In this document: positions 42,270 to 50,446 of the stretch, in pieces
Layout: each line of letters begins with the position of its first letter
How positions within the stretch are numbered: the stretch's first letter is position 1
From: Candidatus Microgenomates bacterium
GTDB lineage: Bacteria; Patescibacteriota; Microgenomatia; UBA1406; HO2-37-13b
DNA length: 64,000 nt
Assembly: GCA_025449735.1 (NCBI GenBank)
Contig: JANWIV010000002.1
Span: 124,001-188,000, forward strand
Direction: 5' to 3'
Made by a program: the position numbers and the translations under genes
Notes under the pieces: generated by a model
The model's database searches: none
What the model was told of the DNA's origin: nothing
What the model saw: the letters and a program-made list of their open reading frames with translations, nothing else

Positions 42270-42740
42270 ATGTTAGAAAAATTAAAAAATAGACAAATCC
42301 AAATCGCCATTGTAATTATTGTTGCAGTCGTTGGAGTTGGCGCTTTTGCCATGACAAGGATCGGTGGCAGAGGTGGAGAAGACAATGAGTCAAGCATTCT
42401 TCCTCAAAATGAGATTTACCCAACAGTACCCGACACTGTTCATGTCGACCTCACCTCAGATAGCAAAAAACAAGAGGTGACTTTGACTATATCAGGAATT
42501 CCAAAAGGCACTGAATTTATTGAATATGAACTTTCATATGAGGCTAAAGGAGGATTGCCAAAAGGGGTCATTGGCACGATTGAGCCTGATGGTGAGTCGA
42601 CGGTTGACAGGCAGATTACGCTCGGTACCTGTAGCTCTGGCACTTGTGTCTATGACAAAGGAGTGAACACTATTAAAGTCACCTTGAGATTCGATGGTGA
42701 AAAAGGGACGCAAATCTTCGAGGAAGAATTTGAAATATAA
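42270..42740 (+). CDS. membrane-anchored extracytoplasmic protein
   Basis: Unrecognised, 156 residues. A short N-terminal tail (LEKLKNRQ) is followed by a hydrophobic segment at about 9-28 (IQIAIVIIVAVVGVGAFAM), then a Gly/acidic linker and a beta-rich domain of about 110 residues (VHVDLTSDSKKQEVTLTISG, YELSYEAKGGLPK, NTIKVTLRFDG), which looks like an Ig/fibronectin-type sandwich. Two Cys in TLGTCSSGTCVYD could form a disulfide. It probably sits on the outer face of the membrane. It lies between glyS and mraZ; function unknown. Confidence 0.7.
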   Translation: MLEKLKNRQIQIAIVIIVAVVGVGAFAMTRIGGRGGEDNESSILPQNEIYPTVPDTVHVDLTSDSKKQEVTLTISGIPKGTEFIEYELSYEAKGGLPKGVIGTIEPDGESTVDRQITLGTCSSGTCVYDKGVNTIKVTLRFDGEKGTQIFEEEFEI

Positions 42741-42841
42741 ATAAAGACACTCTCCATAAGCAAAAATGAGACTCCGGTAAGCCTTCCTACCCTTTTTCCA
42801 CTCATATTTACCGGTAGTGTTATTCCACCTCACTTGACCCC

Positions 42842-42871
42842 TTGACATCACGGTCGGAAATGGACTAGAAT
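42842..42871 (+). promoter_or_regulatory. promoter of mraZ and the dcw cluster
   Basis: TTGACA at 42842-42847, an 18-nt spacer and TAGAAT at 42866-42871. The mraZ ATG at 42880 coincides with the expected start of transcription. Confidence 0.7.
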
Positions 42872-42883
42872 GGTTGTTAATGG
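42859..42883 (+). promoter_or_regulatory. putative MraZ operator: three aatgg repeats at 10-bp spacing
   Basis: aatgg occurs at 42859-42863, 42869-42873 and 42879-42883, exactly one helical turn apart, over the -10 box and the mraZ start codon. In E. coli, MraZ binds three direct repeats with the same 10-bp period. Confidence 0.6.
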
Positions 42884-43278
42884 CATTTTTTGGTGAATAT
42901 GAAGTATCGCTGACTCAAGGAGGACGAATCGTGCTGCCTAAAAAAATTCGTGAGAATATGAAGGGCGAAACTTTTATTTTGACCAAGGGATTTGGCATTT
43001 GTCTCGCTGGCTATGAAAAGTCAGATTGGGATTCTCGATCTGCCGAGCTGACACAAGTTTCTCTAATAGATACTGAAAACATTGACAAAAGGCGGAGCTT
43101 ATTCTCAGGAGCGGCGGAGATCGCCATTGATGAGCAAGGGCGATTTGTCATCCCGCATTCGCTTTCAGAATTTGCTGGAACATCTGAAAAAAGCATTATT
43201 ATAGCTGGTATTGGTGATCACTTTGAGATCTGGAACAAAAATAAGTGGAAGGAATATTTAAAGAAAATAAATCTTTGA
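42880..43278 (+). CDS. mraZ: transcriptional regulator MraZ
   Basis: First gene of the dcw cluster; a DNA-binding AbrB-fold protein known to repress its own operon. The ATG at 42880 gives 132 residues beginning MAFFGEYEVSLTQGGRIVLP; an in-frame TTG at 42874 is rejected. Two swapped-hairpin repeats are visible: QGGRIVLPKKIRENM and EQGRFVIPHSLSEFAG, with FEIWNKNKWKEYL at the C-terminus as in the family. Three aatgg repeats at 10-bp spacing over its promoter suggest autoregulation. Confidence 0.94.
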   Translation: MAFFGEYEVSLTQGGRIVLPKKIRENMKGETFILTKGFGICLAGYEKSDWDSRSAELTQVSLIDTENIDKRRSLFSGAAEIAIDEQGRFVIPHSLSEFAGTSEKSIIIAGIGDHFEIWNKNKWKEYLKKINL

Positions 43279-43308
43279 CATTTTAGTTTTTACATTTGAG
43301 TTTGATCA

Positions 43309-44136
43309 ATGCATACACCAGTACTTTTAAAAGAAGCAATTGAAGGGTTACAGGTCTTGCCGGAGGGCAAATATATTGATGCCACCTTTGGTCATGGGGG
43401 TCATGCCAGAGAGATTATTAAAGGGGGAGGCATGGTTTTGGCAATTGATTGGGACAGCGAAAGCGTCAAGAAATATGAATTTGAAGATAAAAAATTAAAA
43501 CTTATATTAGGCAATTATGCAGATATTGAAACATTGGCAAAAGAAAATAATTTTTTTCCTTGTGACGGGATTATATTCGATTTGGGTATTTCGATGGGGC
43601 AAATCAAGGAGTCCAAACGTGGATTCTCTTTTAAGGCCCTCACAGAAGAGCTCGATATGAGAATTAGTAACAAATTGACCATTAAGGCAAAAGACATTGT
43701 AAACAGTTATAGCGTTTCAGAACTATATGAAATACTGGCAAGAAACGCTCAGGAGCTTAGCGCCAAGCCACTGGCTGAATCGATTATCAAGGGCCGTCGC
43801 TTGAAAAAAATTATGACAGTCAAAGATTTAAATATAGCAATAGAGTCGGTCACTCACGGATCTGAGGCGATTTTAAGAAGGGTTTATCAGAGTCTGCGGA
43901 TGGAGGTAAATGACGAAGTTAATAATATCAAGCATGGTCTATTAGGAGCAATTGAGCTACTTCGCCCGGGCGGCAGGCTGAGCATAATCAGTTTCAATGA
44001 AACCGAGGATAGGTTGGTCAAGCAGACAATTTCTAAGCAATTGATGGTAGTTATAAACAAGAAGCCCATCATTTCAAGCTCAGGATTTACTTTCGAGAAG
44101 ACAGCCAAATTGAGGGTATTCGAAAAATTAATATGA
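43309..44136 (+). CDS. rsmH: 16S rRNA (cytosine-1402-N4) methyltransferase RsmH
   Basis: SAM-dependent methyltransferase acting on C1402 in the ribosomal decoding centre (former name MraW). In its 275 residues, HTPVLLKEAIEGLQ, YIDATFGHGGHAREI (SAM-binding loop) and IIFDLGISMGQIKESKRGFSF are the family blocks, and LRPGGRLSIISFNETEDRLVK lies near the end. It is slightly shorter than the usual 310. It ends with a four-base overlap with ftsL, the classical dcw order. Confidence 0.96.
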   Translation: MHTPVLLKEAIEGLQVLPEGKYIDATFGHGGHAREIIKGGGMVLAIDWDSESVKKYEFEDKKLKLILGNYADIETLAKENNFFPCDGIIFDLGISMGQIKESKRGFSFKALTEELDMRISNKLTIKAKDIVNSYSVSELYEILARNAQELSAKPLAESIIKGRRLKKIMTVKDLNIAIESVTHGSEAILRRVYQSLRMEVNDEVNNIKHGLLGAIELLRPGGRLSIISFNETEDRLVKQTISKQLMVVINKKPIISSSGFTFEKTAKLRVFEKLI

Positions 44137-44426
44137 AAAATATAAAAAGAAATGCAACTTTAATGTTGATGCTGGGATTAACTGTACTTATGGGGCTCAA
44201 TGTCTTTTTCTTTTCAAAAACTATCACCTTATCAGACAAAATTGTTCAGTTGGAAGCTGATTCGATTCGGATTGACCGTGAAAATGTCAGCCTCGAAAAG
44301 GAATTTTATCGTTCTCGTAGCTTGACCAATCTTGAAGCGATCGCGAAAAAGCTTGACTTTACCAAACCGGTTGAGACAATATATCTAGATCACAAGCCTC
44401 TGGCAAAAATGGATTCAAGACCATGA
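44133..44426 (+). CDS. ftsL: FtsL-like division protein
   Basis: Small bitopic protein of 97 residues. A basic start (KNIKRNATL) is followed by a hydrophobic segment at about 9-28 and an extracytoplasmic leucine-zipper-like coiled coil (ITLSDKIVQLEADSIRIDRE), ending LEAIAKKLDFTKPVETIYLD, which is the conserved FtsL/DivIC tail. It would join FtsB/FtsQ and activate septal synthesis. Position between rsmH and ftsI, overlapping both by four bases, strongly supports the call. Confidence 0.85.
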   Translation: MKNIKRNATLMLMLGLTVLMGLNVFFFSKTITLSDKIVQLEADSIRIDRENVSLEKEFYRSRSLTNLEAIAKKLDFTKPVETIYLDHKPLAKMDSRP

Positions 44427-46090
44427 AGAAACTACAGTTAGTATTTGCAGTTTTCAGCTTAAGTCTTTTTTTTGTCGTCATCCGCCTTTTTTATATCCAG
44501 GTAATCGCTGCTGAGAAACATGGTACCAATCTTTATTTGCAAACACAGCGTATAATCCCGGCCCGTGGAGAGATATATGATCGGACCGGTGAGCCATTGG
44601 TATTGAATCAGACCAGATTTCAACTCTTTGCCGAGCCTAAAAAAATGGAAAAAGAGTCGCTTTCTGATGATTTATCCAAATTGGATGAGATCTTGAAATT
44701 GGGTGAGTCGACGCTTGAGGCGAAATTCGATATGAATAAGCAATGGGTGGCAATTCAATCGGATCTCGATGAAGAGATTAAGAAGAAAATTGAAGATTTA
44801 AAGCTAGTAGGTATTGGATTTGATGAGATGGGGCGTCGTTTTTATCCTGAGAGCTCCTTATCAGCCCATCTACTTGGATTTGTCGGCAAAACTGATAGTG
44901 GCGATGATATTGGTTATTTTGGAATTGAAGGATTTTATGATCGTGATTTGGCGGGGCTTCCGGGCATTGTCAAGTCAGAACGTGATGTTTTGGGCAAACC
45001 AATTCTCCTTGGCACCCAAGACAAGCTAAAAGGTGAAAACGGACGGACATTGACTTTGACAATTGATAAAAATGTCACTCGCATTGCCAAGCAAAAACTT
45101 ATGGCGGGAATTGAGCGATATGGGGCTAAAAGCGGTTGCATCACCATTGCGAATCCAATGACTGGCGAAATACTGACGATTTCGTGCTTACCTGATTTTG
45201 ATCCTGATAAATATGGTGAATTCTCCGAAGAATATTTTCGCAATCCAGTAATTTCCGATTCCTTTGAACCTGGTTCAATTTTCAAACCAATTGTCATGGG
45301 AGCGGCCCTAAATGAAAAAGCGGTCAAAATTGATGATAAATATAATGAAGCGGGACCAATTCAATTGGGAAAATATTATATTCGGACCTGGGATGATAAA
45401 TATTTGGGTCAAATCAGCATGTCTGAGATTCTGCAAAAATCATCCAATGTGGGCATGGTCTATGTGGGGAGTAAGTTAGGAGACAAAAAATTACTCAGTT
45501 ATTTCAAAAAATTTGGCTTAGGTGAAAAGACTGGCATTGACCTTCAAGGAGAAGTGGGGGGAGTATTGCGACCAGATAAGGATTGGCGTGAAATCGATTA
45601 TGCCACTGCTACCTTTGGGCAGGGAATAGCGATGACGAGGATTCAGATTTTGACCGCTTTCTCAGCTCTTATAAATGGCGGGACCTTAATGCAACCTCAT
45701 ACTGTCAAAAAAATGACCACTGCCGATGGAAAATCCGAAGAAATCCCTCCCCTCCCAGTGAGACAAGTAATCAGTGCTAAAACTTCACGGTTGATTAAAC
45801 AAATGCTTATGGAAACTGTCAAACATGGTGAGGCGAAATGGAAAGTGCCGAAGGGATATAAAATTGGAGGGAAAACCGGTACGGCGCAAATTCCAATCGA
45901 AGGCCATTATGATCCTTCAAAAACAATTGCTTCCTATATTGGTTTTGCGCCGGTAGACAATCCTAAATTTATAGCACTGGTGACTTTGACTGAGCCGACA
46001 AGCTCACCTTGGGGATCAGAGACAGCGGCACCTTTATTTTTCGAGGTGGCACGTGAGCTATTGGTATACTATAATATAGCACCGCAGTAA
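44423..46090 (+). CDS. ftsI: septal transpeptidase, class B PBP (FtsI/PBP2-like)
   Basis: Cross-links peptidoglycan during division, paired with FtsW. In its 555 residues there is one N-terminal transmembrane segment (about 5-24), then RIIPARGEIYDRTGEPLVLN and the dimerisation/pedestal domain. Transpeptidase motifs: SIFK with catalytic S285, SSN at about 340-342, and KTGT starting K484. No PASTA domains follow. It overlaps ftsL by four bases and is followed by a fold-back repeat before murE. Confidence 0.95.
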   Translation: MKKLQLVFAVFSLSLFFVVIRLFYIQVIAAEKHGTNLYLQTQRIIPARGEIYDRTGEPLVLNQTRFQLFAEPKKMEKESLSDDLSKLDEILKLGESTLEAKFDMNKQWVAIQSDLDEEIKKKIEDLKLVGIGFDEMGRRFYPESSLSAHLLGFVGKTDSGDDIGYFGIEGFYDRDLAGLPGIVKSERDVLGKPILLGTQDKLKGENGRTLTLTIDKNVTRIAKQKLMAGIERYGAKSGCITIANPMTGEILTISCLPDFDPDKYGEFSEEYFRNPVISDSFEPGSIFKPIVMGAALNEKAVKIDDKYNEAGPIQLGKYYIRTWDDKYLGQISMSEILQKSSNVGMVYVGSKLGDKKLLSYFKKFGLGEKTGIDLQGEVGGVLRPDKDWREIDYATATFGQGIAMTRIQILTAFSALINGGTLMQPHTVKKMTTADGKSEEIPPLPVRQVISAKTSRLIKQMLMETVKHGEAKWKVPKGYKIGGKTGTAQIPIEGHYDPSKTIASYIGFAPVDNPKFIALVTLTEPTSSPWGSETAAPLFFEVARELLVYYNIAPQ

Positions 46091-46180
46091 TTACAAAGTA
46101 ATTAAGTCATTGGTAATAAAGTAATTAAGCAAATCGACTTGAGATGACTAATTGCTCAATGACCAATTACGAATTACTTT
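46091..46180. repeat. fold-back AT-rich repeat between ftsI and murE
   Basis: tcattggtaataaagtaatt on the left pairs with caattacgaattactttat on the right with few mismatches. It resembles the spacers at 16416-16493 and 50335-50446. Confidence 0.6.
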
Positions 46181-47425
46181 ATGTTTCAAACACTAAAAAA
46201 TTGGTTTCACATTATTGAATGCTTTGTAGCAGATATTGTTTTTTTATTTCCAGGTCAACGACTCATATTAATTGGCGTCACTGGTACTGATGGCAAGACG
46301 ACGACAACTCATGCGATCTACCATATTTTGACGCAATCGGGTAAAAAAGCCTCTATGGTTTCTTCAATTGCGGCTCAAATTGGAGAGCGTCAAATCGAGA
46401 CTGGGCTTCATACGACAACACCTCGACCTTGGAAACTTCGCCAATTGCTATTTCAAGCTGGGCGTGCTGGCTCAAAATATTTTGTATTGGAGACGACTAG
46501 CCATGCCCTATCTCAAAATCGCGTTTGGGGACTCAAGTTTGTAGTCTCGGTTCTGACTAATATTACTCACGAGCATCAATATTATCATAATAACTTTGAT
46601 GACTATATTGCCGCCAAGCTTAAATTGTTACTGTCATCAAACACGGTAATTATCAATGCCGACGCTGAAATTTTTGATCAGGTGAGCCCAATCTTAACCA
46701 AGAAAGGCAAAAAAACCCTTACTTATTCATTAAAAAAGAATACTGCTGACTTTGTCTGGGGTCGCTCAATCAAGCTGCGATTTGCACAGGATTTTAACAA
46801 AGAAAATGCTTTGGCCGGATTTGCATGTGGCCGTGTTTTGGGTATTCCTGAAAAGAAAATTATTGCCGCACTATCAACTTTTGAATTGCCTCAAGGAAGG
46901 CTAGACATCGTCTATAATGAAAAATTCAAAGTGATTATTGACTTTGCTCATACTCCAAATTCTATCTCAAGGCTGCTTGCCTCAATAATTAAAACCGTTG
47001 GTGATAATGGTCGTTTGATTCATGTGTTTGGTGCCGCCAGTCAGCGGGACGATAGTAAACGAGTGTTAATGGGGAGCTCATCTGGAGAACATGCCGACAT
47101 TGTTATTTTGACTGAAGAAGACTATCGAGTTGAAAATATACAACAGATTTTTAATCAAATAGCCCCTGGTTTAACCAAACAAAATTTCAGTTTTGTCGAG
47201 CCAAAACTGTTTAATAAAAATATCAAAAAAAAATCTTACACAACAATTGAAAATAGAGATGATGCCATTAAAGCCGCCATTGCTCTTGCCAAAGCCGGGG
47301 ACGTCGTCGTCCTTACCGGCAAAGGTCACGAAAAGTCACTTTCACGGGGCAAAACCGAGGTGCCTTGGGATGAATATGCCGCCGTTGAACAAGCACTACA
47401 ACTAAAATCTAAGCGAAAAAATTAA
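46181..47425 (+). CDS. murE: MurE-like Mur ligase lacking the N-terminal UDP-binding domain
   Basis: Adds the third residue to UDP-MurNAc-dipeptide. It has 414 residues, against about 490 for full-length MurE. The ATP loop GVTGTDGKTTTT starts near residue 31 instead of about 110, so the usual first domain is absent. LETTSHALSQNR, TNITHEHQYYHNN and VIIDFAHTPNSISRLL follow the family. Where meso-DAP enzymes have DNPR, this one reads EDYR, so the amino acid added cannot be predicted from that motif. It lies in the classical place after ftsI. Confidence 0.88.
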   Translation: MFQTLKNWFHIIECFVADIVFLFPGQRLILIGVTGTDGKTTTTHAIYHILTQSGKKASMVSSIAAQIGERQIETGLHTTTPRPWKLRQLLFQAGRAGSKYFVLETTSHALSQNRVWGLKFVVSVLTNITHEHQYYHNNFDDYIAAKLKLLLSSNTVIINADAEIFDQVSPILTKKGKKTLTYSLKKNTADFVWGRSIKLRFAQDFNKENALAGFACGRVLGIPEKKIIAALSTFELPQGRLDIVYNEKFKVIIDFAHTPNSISRLLASIIKTVGDNGRLIHVFGAASQRDDSKRVLMGSSSGEHADIVILTEEDYRVENIQQIFNQIAPGLTKQNFSFVEPKLFNKNIKKKSYTTIENRDDAIKAAIALAKAGDVVVLTGKGHEKSLSRGKTEVPWDEYAAVEQALQLKSKRKN

Positions 47426-47442
47426 AGTGAAAATTGAATTAA

Positions 47443-47502
47443 TTACCGCGGGTTCAAAGCCAAACCACCCCGGGGGTGGTTTGAATACGACACTTACGGT
47501 AA
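47443..47502. repeat. CCCCGGGGG-centred palindromic element, copy 2
   Basis: Outer arms ttaccg/cggtaa, middle arms ttcaaa/tttgaa, and a perfect core palindrome at 47461-47483 (caaaccacccc, g, complement). It can form a cruciform. It matches 4780-4837 over core and right half. Confidence 0.75.
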
Positions 47503-47527
47503 AGTCACAAAATACTAAATGGCAAAT

Positions 47528-48280
47528 ATGAAAATTAAAGTGATCACTCTTAATCTGTGGCATGGAGGAGACTTGATGGATAAAATACTTGATTTCTTGA
47601 TCAAAGAAGATCCTGATATTATTTTTTGTCAGGAGGCAAATAACGGTCGGTTAGCTGGCGTACCGAGAGGTTTAAACACATTGACGATTTTTGCTGAAAA
47701 ATTACGCGATTACAATCAAATATTTTTTCCCTTACTCTTTTGGAGTAAAGAGCCAAAAATAGAACAGGGACTGTTGACTCTTTCTCGGTTTAGGATTGCG
47801 GAAAAGGGACTAACATTTTTTGGCCCTGAATATAGCTACTATCCGATGCCAATTGAAAAAAACGATTGGTCAGGTGACCCTTCTGCAATAAGCCAAAGTG
47901 TCGCCGTTACTGAAGCAGGAGAGATAGACTTATTCAATGTTCATGGCGTTTGGGGGTATGATGGGGCGGACAGCGAAATAAGACTAAAGATGAGTAGCAT
48001 AATTGTCGACAAAATAGGCTCAAGCAAGAAAGCTATTTTAGCTGGTGACTTTAATATGTTTCCTAATACCGAATCAATTGGAAATATTGAAAAAAACCTT
48101 CACAGTGTTTTTGGGACTGAGCTTAAAACGACTCATAATCTATCAAGGAAACCCTCAAGTTATGGCCAAGGACCAGTTGACATGATGTTTGTCACAAAAA
48201 ATATCAAAGTATTAGCGCATTATTGTCCTGAGGTCGATATTTCCGATCACCTACCATTGGTAGCGACCTTGGAGATTTGA
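47528..48280 (+). CDS. endonuclease/exonuclease/phosphatase (EEP) family hydrolase
   Basis: Metal-dependent phosphodiesterase or phosphatase fold. From the ATG at 47528 (47519 also possible) it has 250 residues. Family motifs in order: ITLNLWHGG, DIIFCQEAN (metal-binding Glu), LFNVHGVWG, AILAGDFNMFPNTE, and SDHLPLVATLEI with the catalytic Asp-His. Members cut nucleic acids, sphingomyelin or inositol phosphates; substrate unknown. No signal peptide. It interrupts the mur genes between murE and murC. Confidence 0.85.
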   Translation: MKIKVITLNLWHGGDLMDKILDFLIKEDPDIIFCQEANNGRLAGVPRGLNTLTIFAEKLRDYNQIFFPLLFWSKEPKIEQGLLTLSRFRIAEKGLTFFGPEYSYYPMPIEKNDWSGDPSAISQSVAVTEAGEIDLFNVHGVWGYDGADSEIRLKMSSIIVDKIGSSKKAILAGDFNMFPNTESIGNIEKNLHSVFGTELKTTHNLSRKPSSYGQGPVDMMFVTKNIKVLAHYCPEVDISDHLPLVATLEI

Positions 48281-48296
48281 ATTTAACCTTTACTGA

Positions 48297-48305
48297 TGTT
48301 ATAAT
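48297..48305 (+). promoter_or_regulatory. extended -10 promoter
   Basis: TGTTATAAT fits the TGnTATAAT consensus; the ATG follows after eight bases at 48314. Confidence 0.6.
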
Positions 48306-48313
48306 TCTTCACT

Positions 48314-48988
48314 ATGCCTCCTGAGATAACATTGAATAAAACAAGAGAAGACGCGTTCAAAAGTACCGACTACGTGCTTCAGCGAGGCAATGATATCCTT
48401 CTTGGAGTCAATGCTTACCTTGATGTCGATCAAGATTATCCGATTCCTTACTACGCAATGTTTTGGAGAGGAAAAGTCGATTTGGAGTCATTTTTGGAGG
48501 CAGTGAACAAGGTTTGCGCAGCTTGCATAGAAATAGGATATGAAGCTGATACTATTGATTCAGATAGGGCATTTCCGGTAGGAACTGCACATATTCGAGG
48601 GGAAGGGTCGGGATTAGAGATATCCAGCAGTTTGAGCGATTCAGATGATAATGTACTTGCAGAAGAGGAAATATCAACTTCAAGGCGGTCAGGAACAGTG
48701 ATTTTTAATTATCCCTATAACTTGGACCAATTATTGCAACAAGATATTGATTTAGAAAATGTTTTAGCGATTCGAGTTTCGACCCCGTATGGAGATTTTG
48801 GCTTTGATGACACTGATTTTGTTAGAAAAGTTCAAGCAAATTATTTTCCAAATGATCAACCTATGATTGGTGTAGTTACTCAGAAACCAATTATCGAGGA
48901 GTTCGTCTCTTTTATCCAAGCGACAAGCACAGAACTTCTTTCTGATGATGTGCGACCCCTTGTACGGGAGATCGCCGAAAGGTTATAA
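48314..48988 (+). CDS. orphan acidic protein in the dcw cluster
   Basis: Unrecognised, 224 residues, strongly acidic, without a signal peptide or membrane segment. Features seen: VDQDYPIPYYAMFWRGKVDL, a Ser/Asp-rich stretch ISSSLSDSDDNVLAEEE in the middle that is probably flexible, and a helical C-terminus (DVRPLVREIAERL). It has its own extended -10 box. It ends as murC begins, and its last bases contain the murC -10 box. No function can be proposed. Confidence 0.6.
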   Translation: MPPEITLNKTREDAFKSTDYVLQRGNDILLGVNAYLDVDQDYPIPYYAMFWRGKVDLESFLEAVNKVCAACIEIGYEADTIDSDRAFPVGTAHIRGEGSGLEISSSLSDSDDNVLAEEEISTSRRSGTVIFNYPYNLDQLLQQDIDLENVLAIRVSTPYGDFGFDDTDFVRKVQANYFPNDQPMIGVVTQKPIIEEFVSFIQATSTELLSDDVRPLVREIAERL

Positions 48989-48989
48989 T
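48984..48989 (+). promoter_or_regulatory. -10 box seven bases before murC
   Basis: TATAAT at the end of the upstream gene; the second ATG of the murC frame (48997) follows after seven bases, while the first ATG (48988) overlaps the box. Confidence 0.55.
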
Positions 48990-48996
48990 GTCTTTC

Positions 48997-50328
48997 ATGG
49001 TTACTCAACAGGCACAGAATATTTATCTTGTCGGCATTAAAGGGGTCGGCATGACCGCCATCGCAGTTTACCTCAAAGAACAAGGTCATAAAGTCTGGGG
49101 TAGTGATGTTGAGGCGGTTTTCCCGACTGACGATATGCTTCGTGAGAAGGGTATTGAGGTACTAGTTGGTTTTAAGGCGGAAAACATAACTACCGGTATT
49201 GATCTTGTTGTCACAACTGGGGCACATGAAGGACTGAATAATCAGGAGGTTGTTACCGCCAAACAAAAAGGAATTAAAGTGCAGACATTGAGCGAATTTG
49301 TTGGAGAAGAAGGTAAGAAGTTTAAGAATTTAATTGCTGTCTGCGGTAGTCATGGCAAAACGACAACGAGCGCCATGGTGGCACATGTATTCCATAAATT
49401 GGGTTTATCCGCTTCTCATTTAGTTGGAACCGATCGATTCGCTGGTTTGCTCGCTGGCCATTTCGGAGGTTATGATTATTTGGTGGTCGAGGCAGATGAG
49501 TATATGGCTTCCCCAGGTATTGATGATACCCCGAGATTCATGTATTTATCTCCTAATGTCATTATTTGCACTAGCGTCGACTATGATCATCCTGATGTAT
49601 ATCCGAAACCTTCGGATCTCGAGCAGGCCTATATGGCCTTTTTTAACAAGCTCGATTCCAGCAAAGGAGGCTTGATTTACTGTTTGGACGATGAAAAACT
49701 GAGCAAATTAGTTATGAAATTGAAGATGAAACAAACCTTTCCTTATCATGAGCCAGAGATAACCCTTATGGTGCCGGGCCGTCATAATAAACTAAATGCC
49801 GGTGCGGTAATCGCAATGGCGTCATTCTTAAATCTTAATAAAGAGAATGTCGTTCGCGCGCTTCAATCTTTTTCAGGTGCCAGCCGGAGATTGCAGATTA
49901 TTTTTAAGGCCGCAAACATTATTTTATATGATGACTACGCTCACCACCCGGTTGAAATTAGCGCTAGCATAGAAGCGATTCATAGTATTCACCCAAATAA
50001 AAGATTGATCGTTGTTTTTCAGTCACATACTTATTCTCGGACTGCGCGTTTTTTGAATGAATTTATTGAATCCTTGGCCAATGCTGATTCTGTATTTATT
50101 ACTGAGATATTTTCCTCAGCTCGGGAAAAAGAAGCCACCATCACAGCGGAAGAATTTGTCAAACAAGCTCGGGATAAGGGACATCTTCAATTTCAAGCCG
50201 TTAAGAAGCCGGAAATCGCAAGCGAGCTCTCAAAAACACTACAGCAAAACACTGTTATTGTGCTGATGGGTGCTGGCAATCTCTATGAGCATTATGATGA
50301 GATAATTCGCGTTATAGAGAAAAAATGA
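48997..50328 (+). CDS. murC: UDP-N-acetylmuramate-L-alanine ligase MurC
   Basis: ATP-dependent ligase adding L-Ala to UDP-MurNAc. From the ATG at 48997 it has 443 residues. The N-terminal Rossmann domain is IYLVGIKGVGMTAIAVYL, the ATP loop is CGSHGKTTTSAMV, VEADEYMASP holds the metal-binding Glu, DYDHPDVYP follows, and DDYAHHPVEI is in the C-terminal domain. An ATG three codons upstream (48988) is less likely because it overlaps the TATAAT box. All three domains are present, unlike murE. Confidence 0.95.
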   Translation: MVTQQAQNIYLVGIKGVGMTAIAVYLKEQGHKVWGSDVEAVFPTDDMLREKGIEVLVGFKAENITTGIDLVVTTGAHEGLNNQEVVTAKQKGIKVQTLSEFVGEEGKKFKNLIAVCGSHGKTTTSAMVAHVFHKLGLSASHLVGTDRFAGLLAGHFGGYDYLVVEADEYMASPGIDDTPRFMYLSPNVIICTSVDYDHPDVYPKPSDLEQAYMAFFNKLDSSKGGLIYCLDDEKLSKLVMKLKMKQTFPYHEPEITLMVPGRHNKLNAGAVIAMASFLNLNKENVVRALQSFSGASRRLQIIFKAANIILYDDYAHHPVEISASIEAIHSIHPNKRLIVVFQSHTYSRTARFLNEFIESLANADSVFITEIFSSAREKEATITAEEFVKQARDKGHLQFQAVKKPEIASELSKTLQQNTVIVLMGAGNLYEHYDEIIRVIEKK

Positions 50329-50334
50329 ATATGG

Positions 50335-50446
50335 GCAAAAATCCAATTTTCAATAATCAATTATCAATCAATAACCAATGTTTCAATTAACATTGGAGAA
50401 ATGAGTGTTCATTGGATGTTAATTGTTGAGTATTGATTATTTAAAT
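50335..50446. repeat. fold-back AT-rich repeat before murB
   Basis: Words aataatcaattatcaatca and ccaatgtttcaattaacattgg on the left half face ttcattgg and ttaattgttgagtattgatt on the right. It is similar in kind to 46091-46180 and 16416-16493. Confidence 0.6.

Noticed and set aside
42766-42815. Possible pseudoknot before mraZ (atgag/ctcat with ccggtaa/ttaccgg)
   Set aside because: The arms are short and the region lies upstream of the mraZ promoter, so it would not be in that leader. It could help end the upstream transcript, but the support is weak.
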